64,000 nt of DNA from an uncultured Mollicutes bacterium (GTDB lineage Bacteria; Bacillota_I; Bacilli_A; RFN20; CAG-826): NCBI GenBank assembly GCA_945936135.1, contig CAMESG010000003.1, forward strand, positions 116,143 to 180,142. Direction: 5' to 3'. Position 1 is the first letter of the stretch, and each line of letters starts with the position of its first letter. Positions 43,754 through 53,430 of the stretch are shown piece by piece. The notes beneath the pieces were generated by a model. That model saw only the letters and a program-made list of their open reading frames with translations, did not search any database and was not told the DNA's origin. Both the position numbers and the translations under genes were made by a program.

Positions 43754-45189
43754 TTAGTTTTCGCCGTGATCTTTTGCGGCTTCTTCCGCTGCAAGATCAG
43801 CGCCACGAACAACATAATGGTGATCAATATGGGCCCATTTCGGACGAATAAACACGGCTATTGCAGCGAAAATTGGATCAATGAGGTTATAGATGGGGAA
43901 AAGGAGCAGATAGGAAAAAACCTTCCAAGGAGGTAATAAAATGTGTTTCCACTCACGGATGATGGTCAGAAGATTCGCGAAAAAACCGCCTAGATAAGCG
44001 CCCGCGAACATCGTAATCACGTAATAGCCAAAACTCATCCAAGAGAAGTATCCGGAGTCCCCTCTCGCAAAGAAAAGAACCAAAGACACGAGTTGATAGG
44101 ACAAACCGATCCAGAAGGTTACAACCGCCATTGGGAAACCATTCCAAAAGATATCGTATTTGTACCATTTTGGTTTCTTAAAGAAAGATTTCAATAGATC
44201 CCAACCAGGGAGTTGGAAAGCCAGCAATCCTCCCCTGGCCCAGCGCAAACACTGACGCCAAAGAAGTTTAAAGGTATTGGGCTCTTCGACATAGCAAGTC
44301 GCCTGTTCGGTGTAACCTGTCTTGTATCCGCTTGCGGCTAGATCGAGGACGATCTCCAAGTCCTCGGTCAAGGACGTCCAACGCCAACCGACCTTCGCCA
44401 ACACGCGGGATCGAAGGGTGCAAGAACAGCCATAGACTTCCCGGGAGATATTAAGCATGGAACGGGCGCGCAACCCGTTCACAGAATGTTGAAAAACTTG
44501 GATGCCACACATCGCGCTCACCCAATTCTCCGAGAGGTTCTTGCAGTTCAAATAACCAACGCATTCATCGACCCTGCTTGCTTGGAGGTAGTTATTGATC
44601 GCGGCGATGTAATTCGGATGCACTGTGCTGTCTGCGTCCAAAACCGTGAAGGCGTAAAAATCCTTTTCGATGTCGTATTCCTTCATCAATTCTTCGAAGA
44701 GATGTTTCAAGGCAAAACCTTTAGTCCTCTCGTTTGGATTTGAGAGCTCATAGACCTTGGCACCCGCTTGCTTCGCTGCTTCCGCTGTTTTGTCCGTGCA
44801 ATTGTGGGCAACCACAAAGATATCAATCAACTCCTGAGGATAATCCAAAGCACGAATATCACGGATTAGATTCGCGATGACCTTCTCTTCATTCCACGTC
44901 GGAACCACGAAGCCATATCGTTTATCCTTCGGGGCTTCCTCGTAATGGCGGGCCTTTCCGAAGAGCCCAAGCAACATGTAAATCAAACGATATGCGTCGA
45001 GGATGGCAAAAGGGCAAAAATCCCCGAAAAGACCGCTTGCAAATATCCTTGGACAGGGATCGGCTTCCCTTGAGAAACAGCATTCATGATGATGTCGATG
45101 CCAAAAAATCCATAGATCCAATCAAGAATCGCGTTCCAGATCGTTTCCCAAACATTCGTTGAATTACTATCCGCAAATAAGAGCCCCAT
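43754..45189 (-). pseudogene. Processive family 2 glycosyltransferase, frameshifted copy
   Basis: The gene is split between two frames. From ATG 45189 the first frame encodes 54 residues nearly identical in pattern to the neighbour (WIYGFFGIDIIM, VPVQGYLQAVFSG-type), then runs into PSSTHIV and a stop. The second frame continues the homology from ILDAYRLIYMLLGLFG to the end, with VAHNCTD, VLDADSTV, SLTEDLEIV and QCLRW all intact. Alignment to the neighbour (LLGIFTAYRF) shows that one base is missing at about 45004-45012, beside runs of A and G. This is either a recent inactivating deletion or a base-calling error; apart from it the gene looks functional. Confidence 0.85.
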
Positions 45190-45219
45190 ACTTGAAGCGG
45201 CTTAATTTACTGAAGGCAT

Positions 45220-45249
45220 AAGAAAAGGGCAGCCCAACATAGTTGCCCT
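45220..45249 (-). terminator. Terminator after the flavin reductase-like gene
   Basis: AGGGCA/TGCCCT stem (45226-45231, 45244-45249) with a 12-nt loop and minus-strand TTTTCTT. Confidence 0.6.
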
Positions 45250-45264
45250 CTTTGTCTTGAAAGT

Positions 45265-45828
45265 TTATTTCTTGAAGCGGTTGCCGCTTTGATAAGCCAC
45301 CGCGACAGGTTCGCCAAGTCTGCGGTAAGTTCTTGATTCGCCATCGAAAGAGACGATCTTGGCTTTCGCTAGATCGATATGGCCATTCGCATCCATCACT
45401 TCTTCTTTCGCGTGGATCGCCAATACCTTTCCATAGATCATCCCCGTGTCGGGCTCTTCGTGATCGAAGACGCATTCCATGCCAATCGAATACTCTTCGA
45501 TGATCGGACAATGGCACTTCTCCCCATCGCGAGAATGATAGCCAACCGTTTCAAGCTTGTGAGGATCCTTGTACCCAGACACCAAGCCGAAGTAATCGGA
45601 GGCTTCAATCGTATCTTCCGTCGTGAGGAAGAGGCTGAAGGCTTTCTCCCGATGGATGTTCTCGACCGTTTTATGGTCGGAAGAGAGGCAGATGCCCACC
45701 ATATCGCTATCGATGGGGCAACCCCAAGCCGCGAGCATCGCGTTGACCGAACCATCTTCGTTATAGGTCGCAACCACCAACGCGGGCAAAGGATAGATCA
45801 AGGGACGAGGCGATAGAATTCGATCCAT
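45265..45828 (-). CDS. Flavin reductase-like (flavoredoxin-type) FMN-binding protein
   Basis: A 187-residue protein of the flavin reductase-like domain family, cytosolic, binding FMN and moving electrons from NAD(P)H or to a partner. Visible features are the N-terminal PALVVATYNEDGSVNAMLAAW and the SSDHKTVENI flavin-binding segment, then the DYFGLVSG region. AAAGGA lies before the ATG at 45828. The gene sits 20 bp after the ABC transporter gene and may be the end of its operon. Partner and substrate unknown. Confidence 0.88.
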   Translation of the reverse strand: MDRILSPRPLIYPLPALVVATYNEDGSVNAMLAAWGCPIDSDMVGICLSSDHKTVENIHREKAFSLFLTTEDTIEASDYFGLVSGYKDPHKLETVGYHSRDGEKCHCPIIEEYSIGMECVFDHEEPDTGMIYGKVLAIHAKEEVMDANGHIDLAKAKIVSFDGESRTYRRLGEPVAVAYQSGNRFKK

Positions 45829-45848
45829 ATCGATTCCTTTCTAGAGGC

Positions 45849-48632
45849 TTATTCCGAACGAAGCGCGTTGACGGGATCTTGCTTCGCCGCCGCAAGGGAG
45901 GGAATCAAGCCCGCGATCATCGTGAGCACGACCGCCACGGCGAGAATGATGAGGGCAGTCCACCAATGGAGATTCGCGATCATGCCGAGATTGAAGCTCA
46001 CGCCAAGGGTCAAATTGAGGATCAATTCCATGAGGTAAGTGATTAGCAAACCGAAGGCACCACTTCCAATACCGATCATGAAGGTTTCCGCGTTAAACAG
46101 ATGAGATACGTCGGATTTGCGTCCTCCTAGAGACCGAATGACGCCGATTTCCTTAATGCGCTCCATGACGGAAACATAGGTGATGATGCCGATCATGACC
46201 GTCGAAACGAGCAAACTCAAGGCCGTGAAGCAGATGAGCGCGATCGTGACGATATCGACGACGCCGGTAATGACGGAGATCACGACTTCGAGGTTATCGG
46301 TATAGTCGATGTCCGTTTGATCCGCGACGAGGATCGTTTCGCCGTTTGAAAGTTGAATGTCGCCCTTGCCCCATTTGTTGAGGTAATCTGTGACAAGGTA
46401 TTTGTTTTCGAAATTCATCGGATAGATCATGATCGACGAGGGATAATCCAATCCGCCGACATCGCGCAAGGTAAGTGTTGCGGTACGCAAGATGCTCAAG
46501 CCCGAACCAGCGCCAGCGCTTCCGGATCCTCCGCCTCCGCCCATGGAGGAAATCAAATTGCTAAGACCGTTTTGAAGACCAACCAAGCCATAGCCTTTGT
46601 AAAGTTGATCTTCAAAGAAGAAGCCGTAATCGTAGCCAAGGCCATTGATCAAGGTGACAGATTGATCGCCGATCTTTTGACGAAGGACCATCGAGGTATA
46701 GCCATTGATCTTTTGGCTATCGCCGTTGGTGACGAAATCGTCAATGAAGGTAGCGATCTCGCTCTTGAGGTTGTCTTTGATGAAACGAGCCGCGAACTTC
46801 GGGGTGTAATAAAGGCCGTTGCTCAAGCAGCCATAGGACGTCGTCTCTTTCGGAGCCAAGACGCCAACGATCTTCATCTTCATGCCGTTGGTCCAATCGT
46901 CTTGGGCAAGGTAATCGTAAAGATAAGGTTGATAGCATGTGACGTCTTCAATGTAGTTTTTGCCATAGCCCGGATTCTTGGTGAACACGGTCTCGTTCGG
47001 GTAATAGTAATATTCCTTGCTAAGGAAATCATCGAGGCCGATCTGTTGTTGCTTTTCCCACATCGCCGCGTCAAATTTGGGATTATCCGTGAAATGGTAA
47101 GCGGCGTTCGTGAAGTAATCTTGAGAATATAGACCGACGAGGGTGAGGATGAACTCACTGATCTGGTTGCGGTGGTTCAAGACCACGATCATCTCGTCTT
47201 CTTCCGTCGCGTATTTGCCAGCGACGACATCGTATTGGCTCAAGACATATTCTTCGTTATCTAGGCATTGCCCGATGGCGTTGGAGAATTCATCGACCAT
47301 AGAACTATAGGCGGCGAATTGGCCATCCTCGATGACGTCGAGCATGTTCTGGCAGAAATTTGTGATGCCGGAGATCGAATAGAGGTCATCTGGTTGATGT
47401 CCGCGAAGTTTGACGTCACATTGGGTATAGAGGTTGTTTTTGACGTTGACGCCGTATTCCTTGGCGATCGCTGCGTAGTATTCCTCCGGCAAATCGTCGA
47501 TGAACTTTTCGTATTCCGGCGTGATCTCGTTGCTCACGAGCGTAGAATCGAACGTATCGTCTGCCTTAATCAAGGTTTCGACCAAAAATTGAATGTCGAT
47601 CTTGCCGTCTTTGATCGAGGATTTGATCGCGCTCATCTGCGTGGAATGGGAGGCAAGCGACATCAAAGAAGCAAGGCTAAAGCCCGATTCGCTGATTTCG
47701 ATCGGGTTGCCAGAAAGCATGTCGTCTTGCATGCCTGCGATGTAGCCGTTAACACCTTGCGACAACGCCAAAACCGCGGAAGTCCCAACGATGCCAATCG
47801 AGCTAGCGACAACGATCAAGGACGTCCGGCGCACCTTCGACCAGAGGTTGCGAGCAGAAAGCTTAAAAGCGGTCCACCAACTCATCTTGGCTTTTTCTTG
47901 AATCGAAGGAGCCTCGCTCTTAACAACGGCGCGTTCCGCCTCTTCTTCTTCAATCGTGTAGGGGTTGGAATCGCTTTCGACTTCGCCGTCAAGCAGCGAG
48001 ATGATTCGGGTGGAATATTTTTGAGCGAGATCAGGGTTATGCGTAACCATGATGACGAGCTTCTCTTTCGAAATTCGCTTAATAAGATCCATGATTTGCA
48101 CGGAAGTCATGGAATCTAAGGCACCTGTCGGCTCGTCTGCGAGGAGGATATCCGGCTCGTTCACCAAAGCGCGAGCAATGGCGACACGTTGGCATTGACC
48201 GCCCGAAAGTTGGTTCGGGTGCTTGTTGTACATGTCCTTCAAGCCGACGTTATCGAGGGCTTCTTTCGCGCGACGCGTCCTTTCCTCTTTCCCGATGCCC
48301 GCGATCGTCAAAGCGAGTTCAACGTTTTCAAGGATCGTTTGGTGGGGGATGAGGTTATAGGATTGGAAAATGAAACCGATCTTGTGGTTGCGGTAAACAT
48401 CCCAATCGCGATCGGCATATTGCTTGGTCGATTTGCCGTTGATGATCAAATCACCATCATCGTAATGATCAAGACCGCCAATGATGTTAAGCGTCGTGGT
48501 CTTGCCGCAGCCCGAAGGCCCAAGAATCGAGACGAACTCGTTTTTACGGAAGTTCATCGAGACCCCTTTGAGGGCCGTTACATTGACGCTTTTGGATTTA
48601 TAGATCTTTACAATATTCTCTAGTCTAAGCAT
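45849..48632 (-). CDS. MacB-like ABC transporter: ATPase fused to FtsX-type permease
   Basis: A 927-residue fusion. Residues 1-235 are the nucleotide-binding domain: Walker A GPSGCGKT (about 39), signature LSGGQCQRVAIARA (about 141), Walker B ILLADEPTGALD (about 161). A first transmembrane helix (about 272-292) is followed by about 500 extracytoplasmic residues that include a Gly/Ser-rich linker (about 690-705), then three helices (about 800-830, 855-880, 890-915) of the FtsX fold. In Gram-positive bacteria such proteins act in peptide or lantibiotic resistance or lipoprotein-related mechanics rather than tripartite efflux. Its start overlaps the MarR gene by 13 bp. Confidence 0.92.
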   Translation of the reverse strand: MLRLENIVKIYKSKSVNVTALKGVSMNFRKNEFVSILGPSGCGKTTTLNIIGGLDHYDDGDLIINGKSTKQYADRDWDVYRNHKIGFIFQSYNLIPHQTILENVELALTIAGIGKEERTRRAKEALDNVGLKDMYNKHPNQLSGGQCQRVAIARALVNEPDILLADEPTGALDSMTSVQIMDLIKRISKEKLVIMVTHNPDLAQKYSTRIISLLDGEVESDSNPYTIEEEEAERAVVKSEAPSIQEKAKMSWWTAFKLSARNLWSKVRRTSLIVVASSIGIVGTSAVLALSQGVNGYIAGMQDDMLSGNPIEISESGFSLASLMSLASHSTQMSAIKSSIKDGKIDIQFLVETLIKADDTFDSTLVSNEITPEYEKFIDDLPEEYYAAIAKEYGVNVKNNLYTQCDVKLRGHQPDDLYSISGITNFCQNMLDVIEDGQFAAYSSMVDEFSNAIGQCLDNEEYVLSQYDVVAGKYATEEDEMIVVLNHRNQISEFILTLVGLYSQDYFTNAAYHFTDNPKFDAAMWEKQQQIGLDDFLSKEYYYYPNETVFTKNPGYGKNYIEDVTCYQPYLYDYLAQDDWTNGMKMKIVGVLAPKETTSYGCLSNGLYYTPKFAARFIKDNLKSEIATFIDDFVTNGDSQKINGYTSMVLRQKIGDQSVTLINGLGYDYGFFFEDQLYKGYGLVGLQNGLSNLISSMGGGGGSGSAGAGSGLSILRTATLTLRDVGGLDYPSSIMIYPMNFENKYLVTDYLNKWGKGDIQLSNGETILVADQTDIDYTDNLEVVISVITGVVDIVTIALICFTALSLLVSTVMIGIITYVSVMERIKEIGVIRSLGGRKSDVSHLFNAETFMIGIGSGAFGLLITYLMELILNLTLGVSFNLGMIANLHWWTALIILAVAVVLTMIAGLIPSLAAAKQDPVNALRSE

Positions 48633-49072
48633 GGGAGTTTCTCAGTGTCCTTCGTGAATTCAAGGGCGGAAGCCAAACACTCGATGGCGCATTCCGCTTT
48701 TTGAGGCCCTAAGTAGGCGAGCAATTCCGCGATGTAATCCAACAGTTGATTAAATCGCGTTTCGGTTTTACTTCGTCCTTTTCGCGTGAGCCTAGCGAAG
48801 GTATGCAGTCGGTCGCCTTCTTTTTGAAATCGTTCCGCCGTGCCTTCTTCCTCCCACGATCCAATGATCGCGGTCACCCGACTTGGGGCGCAGGCCGCGG
48901 ATGAAGCAAGATCCGTCATCGCGATCCCCTCTTTATGCCGATATAGCTGAGCGGCAATGAGCATGCCGGAAGAAAAAGCACTTTGGAGACGAATGAATAG
49001 CGAGGCACTCACGTTGTCCGCAAACATCTTGAAGATCTTCTGCGCTTGTTCCCGTTCCTTCTTGTTGCCCAT
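48620..49072 (-). CDS. MarR-family transcriptional regulator
   Basis: A 150-residue winged-helix regulator: helix-turn-helix near residues 50-80 (MTDLASSAACAPSRVTAIIGSWE) and the wing ending in FARLTRKGR, with N- and C-terminal helices for dimerisation. It probably represses its own operon with the MacB-like transporter until a toxic ligand is bound. Two starts are possible, GTG 49081 and ATG 49072; ATG has GGGGTGA 6 nt upstream. TTCA-N5-TGAA just upstream could be an operator half-site pair. Confidence 0.87.
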   Translation of the reverse strand: MGNKKEREQAQKIFKMFADNVSASLFIRLQSAFSSGMLIAAQLYRHKEGIAMTDLASSAACAPSRVTAIIGSWEEEGTAERFQKEGDRLHTFARLTRKGRSKTETRFNQLLDYIAELLAYLGPQKAECAIECLASALEFTKDTEKLPCLD

Positions 49073-49213
49073 ATACTTCACCCCGTTAACTCTTCACCAT
49101 ATGAAATATACCTAAAGCGTTTGAAAATCAAGTAGAAAATGCTTTCAGATTTCGAATATTATTTCGTTGCTATCCCTTTCCTTTTTCGTAAGAAGGGAGA
49201 ATAGAATAAACCC

Positions 49214-50389
49214 ATGAAAAACAAAGCCAATTTAGACCAAACCGTCATCTACCAAATTTTCGTCCGCAACTACAGCAAGGAAGGAACGATCCGCGCCGTT
49301 ATCAACGATCTTCCTCGCTTACAAAGATTAGGCGTCGACATTCTCCAATTGCTGCCTGTTCATCCAATTGGGCTCAAAGGGAGAAAGGGAGAATACGGCT
49401 CTCCTTACGCCACGACCAATTATCGCGAAATTTCTCCAGATCTTGGGACGATGGAGGATTTAGAAGAGCTCTTCGCCACCGCGCATCGCCTTAACATGAA
49501 GGTGATCATGGACATGGTCTTCAACCATACCGCGCGCGACGCGGTCTATTTGACGACCCATCCTGAATGGTATTACCGCAACGAAAAAGGGGAATTCGCC
49601 AATAAAGTAGGTGATTGGAGCGACGTCTACGACTTCGATCACGAGAAAGCGCCAGAATCCTTAAGCGATTTCCTTATCGACGACGTCTTGGGCTTCTACG
49701 TCAAGAAAGGATGCGATGGCTTCCGCTTTGACGTAGGAAGTCTCTTGCCGAAGTCCTTCTGGATCAAAGCGCGCGAACACCTCAATAAGATCAATGACGA
49801 CCTCTTTTTCCTCTGCGAAGCCGTCGATTCTTGCTTCGTCCTGTGGAATCGAAGCCAAGGCATCGCCTGTCTTTCAAACGCCGAATTGATCGATGCAGGC
49901 TTTGATGCCTTATACCATTACGCCTCTTTCCAGTGGCTCGGAGAATACTTACGGGAAAAGGACCCGATCAAACTCGAAATGTATAAAGCGGCGTTCAACG
50001 TTGAAGCCGCCCAAAGCGGATCCTCCGCCTCGATAGTCCGGGCGCTAGAAAACCACGATCAATTACGCATCGCAAGCTACGGCGACATCCGCTTTACAAA
50101 AGAGCTGCTTCGTTTCACGTTCTTCACCAAGGGACCCGCCTTTGTTTATGCCGGAGAAGAATACGGATTGGCCCATAAGCCGGAACTCTTTGAGAAGGAT
50201 CCCTTAGATCTAACAAAAGGGAATGAAGAAATCTATCAGCTCGTCGCTTCCTTAATCCAAGAAAAGCATCAAGAAACCGACTTGAGAACCAGCGAAATCC
50301 TCGCTTCTCTTTTGGGAACTCTTCGCGTGAAAAACACCTATGCGGATCATGAAACCATCCGCGATTTCGATCTCCGATTTGACAAGTAG
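49214..50389 (+). CDS. GH13 family alpha-amylase-like glycoside hydrolase
   Basis: A 391-residue cytosolic TIM-barrel enzyme, short for GH13 and apparently without the C-terminal beta domain. Conserved regions: DMVFNH (about 96-101), GFRFDVGSLLP (nucleophile Asp, about 172), LCEAVD (acid/base Glu, about 201) and ALENHDQLR (about 277). Position 2 after the nucleophile is Val-Gly rather than the usual Ala-Lys/His. Substrate is likely a malto- or isomalto-oligosaccharide. TAGAAT (49202-49207) ends exactly 6 nt before ATG; a GGGAG 14 nt upstream is too far to be a normal ribosome site. Confidence 0.9.
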   Translation: MKNKANLDQTVIYQIFVRNYSKEGTIRAVINDLPRLQRLGVDILQLLPVHPIGLKGRKGEYGSPYATTNYREISPDLGTMEDLEELFATAHRLNMKVIMDMVFNHTARDAVYLTTHPEWYYRNEKGEFANKVGDWSDVYDFDHEKAPESLSDFLIDDVLGFYVKKGCDGFRFDVGSLLPKSFWIKAREHLNKINDDLFFLCEAVDSCFVLWNRSQGIACLSNAELIDAGFDALYHYASFQWLGEYLREKDPIKLEMYKAAFNVEAAQSGSSASIVRALENHDQLRIASYGDIRFTKELLRFTFFTKGPAFVYAGEEYGLAHKPELFEKDPLDLTKGNEEIYQLVASLIQEKHQETDLRTSEILASLLGTLRVKNTYADHETIRDFDLRFDK

Positions 50390-50394
50390 CCCTC

Positions 50395-51057
50395 ATGTTT
50401 GAAGAGATATTCCGTAAAAAGAAACCCGTTTTTGCAAAGCTTTTGAATTACGGCTTTCAAAAGTCTCCGGATGGGTATCAATACGAAACGACCTTAATGG
50501 ATGACGAATTCCGCTTCTTGGTCCACGTCGATCTTCAAGGCGCGCTTCGCCTTTCTTGTATTGAAAACGCAACGAATGAAGAATACGTTCTTTATCGCAC
50601 GTCCGCCCAAGGGAGTTATGTCGGTTCCATCCGCGAAGAAATGAAAGCCATCTTGGAAGATATCGCCAATCAATGCTTCGTCTCCTTTGTCTATCGTCAA
50701 GACCAAACCTTGAGACTCCTAACTTACGTTCAAGAAAAATATGGCGATCCTTTTGAACGCCTCTGGGAAAAAACTCCCGACTGTGGAATATGGAGAAGTC
50801 AGGGAAGCCAAAAATGGTATGGCATTATCATGGCGATCCCGAAAAGCAAGTTGGGCTTTCTCTCCGACGAAATCGTCGAGATCGTTGATCTACGCACGGA
50901 AAAAGAAAAGATGAATAGACTCTTAAAACGCGAAAACTATTACCCGGGATGGCATATGAACAAGAAAAGTTGGTTCACGATCATCCTAGACGAAAGTATT
51001 TCCGATGAAGAACTCTTTCTTCTTTTAGATAATAGTCGCGCCTTGACAGATAGATAA
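50395..51057 (+). CDS. MmcQ/YjbR-family protein
   Basis: A 220-residue protein whose second half (about residues 105-215) matches the MmcQ/YjbR family: LTYVQEKYG at its start, GIIMAIPKSKLG, and NKKSWFTIILDESISDEEL at the end. The first 100 residues are a separate module of unknown type (DEFRFLVHVDLQGALRLSC). The fold resembles a DNA-binding CyaY-like module but no activity is established. It starts 5 bp after the GH13 stop with no own ribosome site, so it is translated by coupling. Confidence 0.8.
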   Translation: MFEEIFRKKKPVFAKLLNYGFQKSPDGYQYETTLMDDEFRFLVHVDLQGALRLSCIENATNEEYVLYRTSAQGSYVGSIREEMKAILEDIANQCFVSFVYRQDQTLRLLTYVQEKYGDPFERLWEKTPDCGIWRSQGSQKWYGIIMAIPKSKLGFLSDEIVEIVDLRTEKEKMNRLLKRENYYPGWHMNKKSWFTIILDESISDEELFLLLDNSRALTDR

Positions 51058-51852
51058 TTAGAAAAGTTGGCGATACCCAGAATGCGTCTTTTTCCATTCC
51101 GCAATCGCGGTTTCAAAACGGCGTTTGGCATAGACAGGCTTTTCAAGCAGACCAATGTCCTTGCCTCCTCCGCAGATTGAAGAAAGCAGTTCGTTCAAAG
51201 AATAGACGGAAACGTGGCAATGCCCCGCGAGAACGTTCATCGCACGAAGCGCGCTAATCGCATTTTTGACATCCGAATCCAATAGGTGCATGACCTCGAT
51301 CACGGCAGGATCGGGATTGCAATAGGATAGGTTCCCGAGCCATTGGAGCCATTGGAGCAATACGGACATCGGAACATTCGGCATCAAGGAAAAGAGATAT
51401 ACCGGCAAAGCAACGCGGGTGTCCGGGGTGCCTTGAAAACTTTCCACGAAAGAAAGAAAGGCTTGTGGGGTCTTAAAAGAGGCTAAGAACGTCGCGCCAT
51501 CCATGATCGCGGAGGCAAAGCGGTGAAAGAAATCGCTCCATTCCTTATTGCCAATCAAAAAGATATGGGAGAAGCCTTCGTATAAGGCGCCTGCGTTCAG
51601 TTTCGCAATTTCTCTGGGGTCATAGCCTTTCAAGAGTTTCTTCATGTCGTGGGCGTGCTTGCTAAAGCGAACCGCCATCGGGCAGAAACGAGGATCCCTT
51701 TCCAAACAAAGAAGCAAAACGGTAAAGAAGTTTTCAAAGGTTTTCGAAGGCAAGGGCTCATGCTTTTGAATGCGCGCCACCGCCGCGTCCTTTGCAAATC
51801 CTTCGGGTACATCACCGAAATGATAATGGTAAGCAAATTGATAAAAATTCAT
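51058..51852 (-). CDS. Hypothetical soluble protein
   Basis: A 264-residue mostly helical protein with no recognised family; it has several short hydrophobic helices but no clear membrane segment. It is convergent with the YjbR-like gene, the two stop codons being adjacent. ATG 51852 is preferred over ATG 51885 because the latter lies directly at a -10-like TAAAAT whose CTTCAA -35 is 17 bp upstream, so transcription should start after it. No ribosome site is visible for either. Confidence 0.6.
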   Translation of the reverse strand: MNFYQFAYHYHFGDVPEGFAKDAAVARIQKHEPLPSKTFENFFTVLLLCLERDPRFCPMAVRFSKHAHDMKKLLKGYDPREIAKLNAGALYEGFSHIFLIGNKEWSDFFHRFASAIMDGATFLASFKTPQAFLSFVESFQGTPDTRVALPVYLFSLMPNVPMSVLLQWLQWLGNLSYCNPDPAVIEVMHLLDSDVKNAISALRAMNVLAGHCHVSVYSLNELLSSICGGGKDIGLLEKPVYAKRRFETAIAEWKKTHSGYRQLF

Positions 51853-51939
51853 AAATGGGAGTCTCGGCTTTCCGAGCGCGGACATTTTACCACAAGCCCG
51901 CCTAGATTGAAGCCAAGCCTACCTTCGAAAGAAGGGCGG

Positions 51940-51966
51940 AAGGCCTCGCCCCATAACCGAGGCCTT
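51940..51966. repeat. 9-bp inverted repeat between genes
   Basis: AAGGCCTCG (51940-51948) and CGAGGCCTT (51958-51966) form a strong stem. It follows the stop of the 51989-52294 gene by 23 bp on the minus strand. There is no T run on either side, so it is a poor intrinsic terminator but may still stabilise the 3' end. Confidence 0.5.
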
Positions 51967-51988
51967 CTCCTTCTAGGATCAAAGACCG

Positions 51989-52294
51989 TTACTCTTTGAT
52001 TTTCACTTTCCAGGCGCTAAGCGCTTTGATGATGAGATCTCCTGGCACATCGAGCTTTGCAAGAAGCAAGCACGCCTTCTTCTGTTCATCGAGGCTTTTC
52101 GCCGTCACTTCATCGCCATAGCAAAGACCAAGATCCCAAAGTTCCTCTTCTTCTGCGTTGCCGCAGACAAGGGCCTTTTGGGCGTCGAAGTACTCGCCGG
52201 CAAGGCGAACTCCGTCTTCATCGTTTGCTTCGATGATGGCAAGACCTTCAATGAAGGCCTCGCGGGCTTTTTCTAAGATGCGATCTTTTTCCAT
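51989..52294 (-). CDS. Small acidic hypothetical protein
   Basis: A 101-residue acidic, helical, soluble protein with two or three helical hairpins and four cysteines; no family recognised. The ribosome site AAAGGAGG, 8 nt before ATG, is nearly perfect, suggesting strong translation. It stands alone. Function unknown. Confidence 0.65.
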   Translation of the reverse strand: MEKDRILEKAREAFIEGLAIIEANDEDGVRLAGEYFDAQKALVCGNAEEEELWDLGLCYGDEVTAKSLDEQKKACLLLAKLDVPGDLIIKALSAWKVKIKE

Positions 52295-52562
52295 GTGCTC
52301 CCCCTCCTTTATCGGGATGCAATGTAGAACAATCGTCCTACACTTTTGTTATTCCAAAGAAAGGAGAGGATGAGCGAACTTTCGTTTTCAAAAACCCATA
52401 CAGTGTATATTTTTGAAAAGTTTCATTCGATTCATTCAGGACAATTTGTGAAATAGAGAAAAAGATGCGATTGTTACAATTCAAAACGAGAATTTTTGGT
52501 AACAACTTAATAAGGGAGTCAAGGCATCCTAGAAAATCCACTTGGAATGTTTTTGAATTTTC

Positions 52563-52592
52563 TTGAATTTATTGGAGGTATATCTCTATAAT
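52563..52592 (+). promoter_or_regulatory. Promoter overlapping the start of the ABC exporter ATPase
   Basis: TTGAAT (52563-52568), 18-bp spacer, TATAAT (52587-52592). The -10 covers the ATG at 52591, so a transcript from here would use a later start (GTG 52597, ATG 52636 or ATG 52654). The A+T-rich 296 bp back to 52295 hold no other gene. Confidence 0.5.
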
Positions 52593-53430
52593 GATCGTGA
52601 ATAACGAAGGCCGATCCCTTCTTCTTCCCGCGCAAATGAGCAACGCAAAAACTATGAACGAACTCAATATCCAGCATCTTTGCAAGGAATTCGATTTGAA
52701 TTCCAAGCAGCAAAAATCGAGGAAGACCGATAGCAAGGTCTTAAAAGCCGTCGATGATGTAAGCTTTTCTCCTCGGCCCGGAGAGATCTATGGTCTCCTC
52801 GGCCCTAACGGAGCGGGCAAGACCACGACCCTCCGCATGATCGCGACGATCCTAACACCCACGAGCGGGTCGATCTCCTTTAACGGCAAAGACATTCATC
52901 AAAACGTCAACGATTACCGTCGCAAGATCGGCTTTCTTACAAGCGAATTGAAATTGGATGCCTTCTTCACCCCGGATTACACCTTCCAATACATGTCGCG
53001 TCTCTATGGGGTCGACGAAGAAACGATCACCAAACGAAAAGCCCTTCTTTTCGGGAAAATGGGCATTGAGGAATTCAAGGACGTGAAGATCAAGAACCTC
53101 TCCACCGGGATGAAGCAAAAAGTTTCCCTGGCGATCTCCCTTGCCAACGATCCCGACGTCATCATCTTCGACGAACCGACGAACGGTCTAGACATCATCG
53201 CCGCGAAAGCGGTCGAGGATTACCTTCTCGATTTAAAAAGCGAAGGCAAGATCATTATCATCAGCACCCACATCTTCTCCCTCGTCGAGAAGCTCGCGGA
53301 TCGCGTCGGCATCTTGATCGATGGGCATATGCAATTGGAGGGGTCTTTAAAAGAGATTACGGAAGAAACCTCGTTAGAGAACGTCTTCTTCGGTCTTTAT
53401 GACCGCGTGAAAGGGGGAAGGGTAGAATGA
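52591..53430 (+). CDS. ABC transporter ATPase, NatA-like
   Basis: A protein of up to 279 residues. Walker A GPNGAGKTTTLRM (about 71-83), signature LSTGMKQKVSLA (about 170), Walker B VIIFDEPTNGLD (about 190). With the following ABC-2 permease it forms a NatAB/YhaQP-like exporter (Na+, drugs or lipids). The first 20 residues are atypical. ATG 52591 has GGAGG 12 nt upstream, a long spacing, and lies inside a -10 element, so the real start may be GTG 52597 or ATG 52654 (MNELNIQ). Its stop overlaps the permease start as ATGA. Confidence 0.9.
   Translation: MIVNNEGRSLLLPAQMSNAKTMNELNIQHLCKEFDLNSKQQKSRKTDSKVLKAVDDVSFSPRPGEIYGLLGPNGAGKTTTLRMIATILTPTSGSISFNGKDIHQNVNDYRRKIGFLTSELKLDAFFTPDYTFQYMSRLYGVDEETITKRKALLFGKMGIEEFKDVKIKNLSTGMKQKVSLAISLANDPDVIIFDEPTNGLDIIAAKAVEDYLLDLKSEGKIIIISTHIFSLVEKLADRVGILIDGHMQLEGSLKEITEETSLENVFFGLYDRVKGGRVE

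Noticed and set aside
45001..45121. An independent glycosyltransferase start at 45121 in the second frame.
   Set aside because: The first 40 residues of that frame (WIFWHRHHHECC) are out-of-frame reading of the conserved FFGIDIIM region seen intact in the neighbouring frame, so this is one frameshifted gene.
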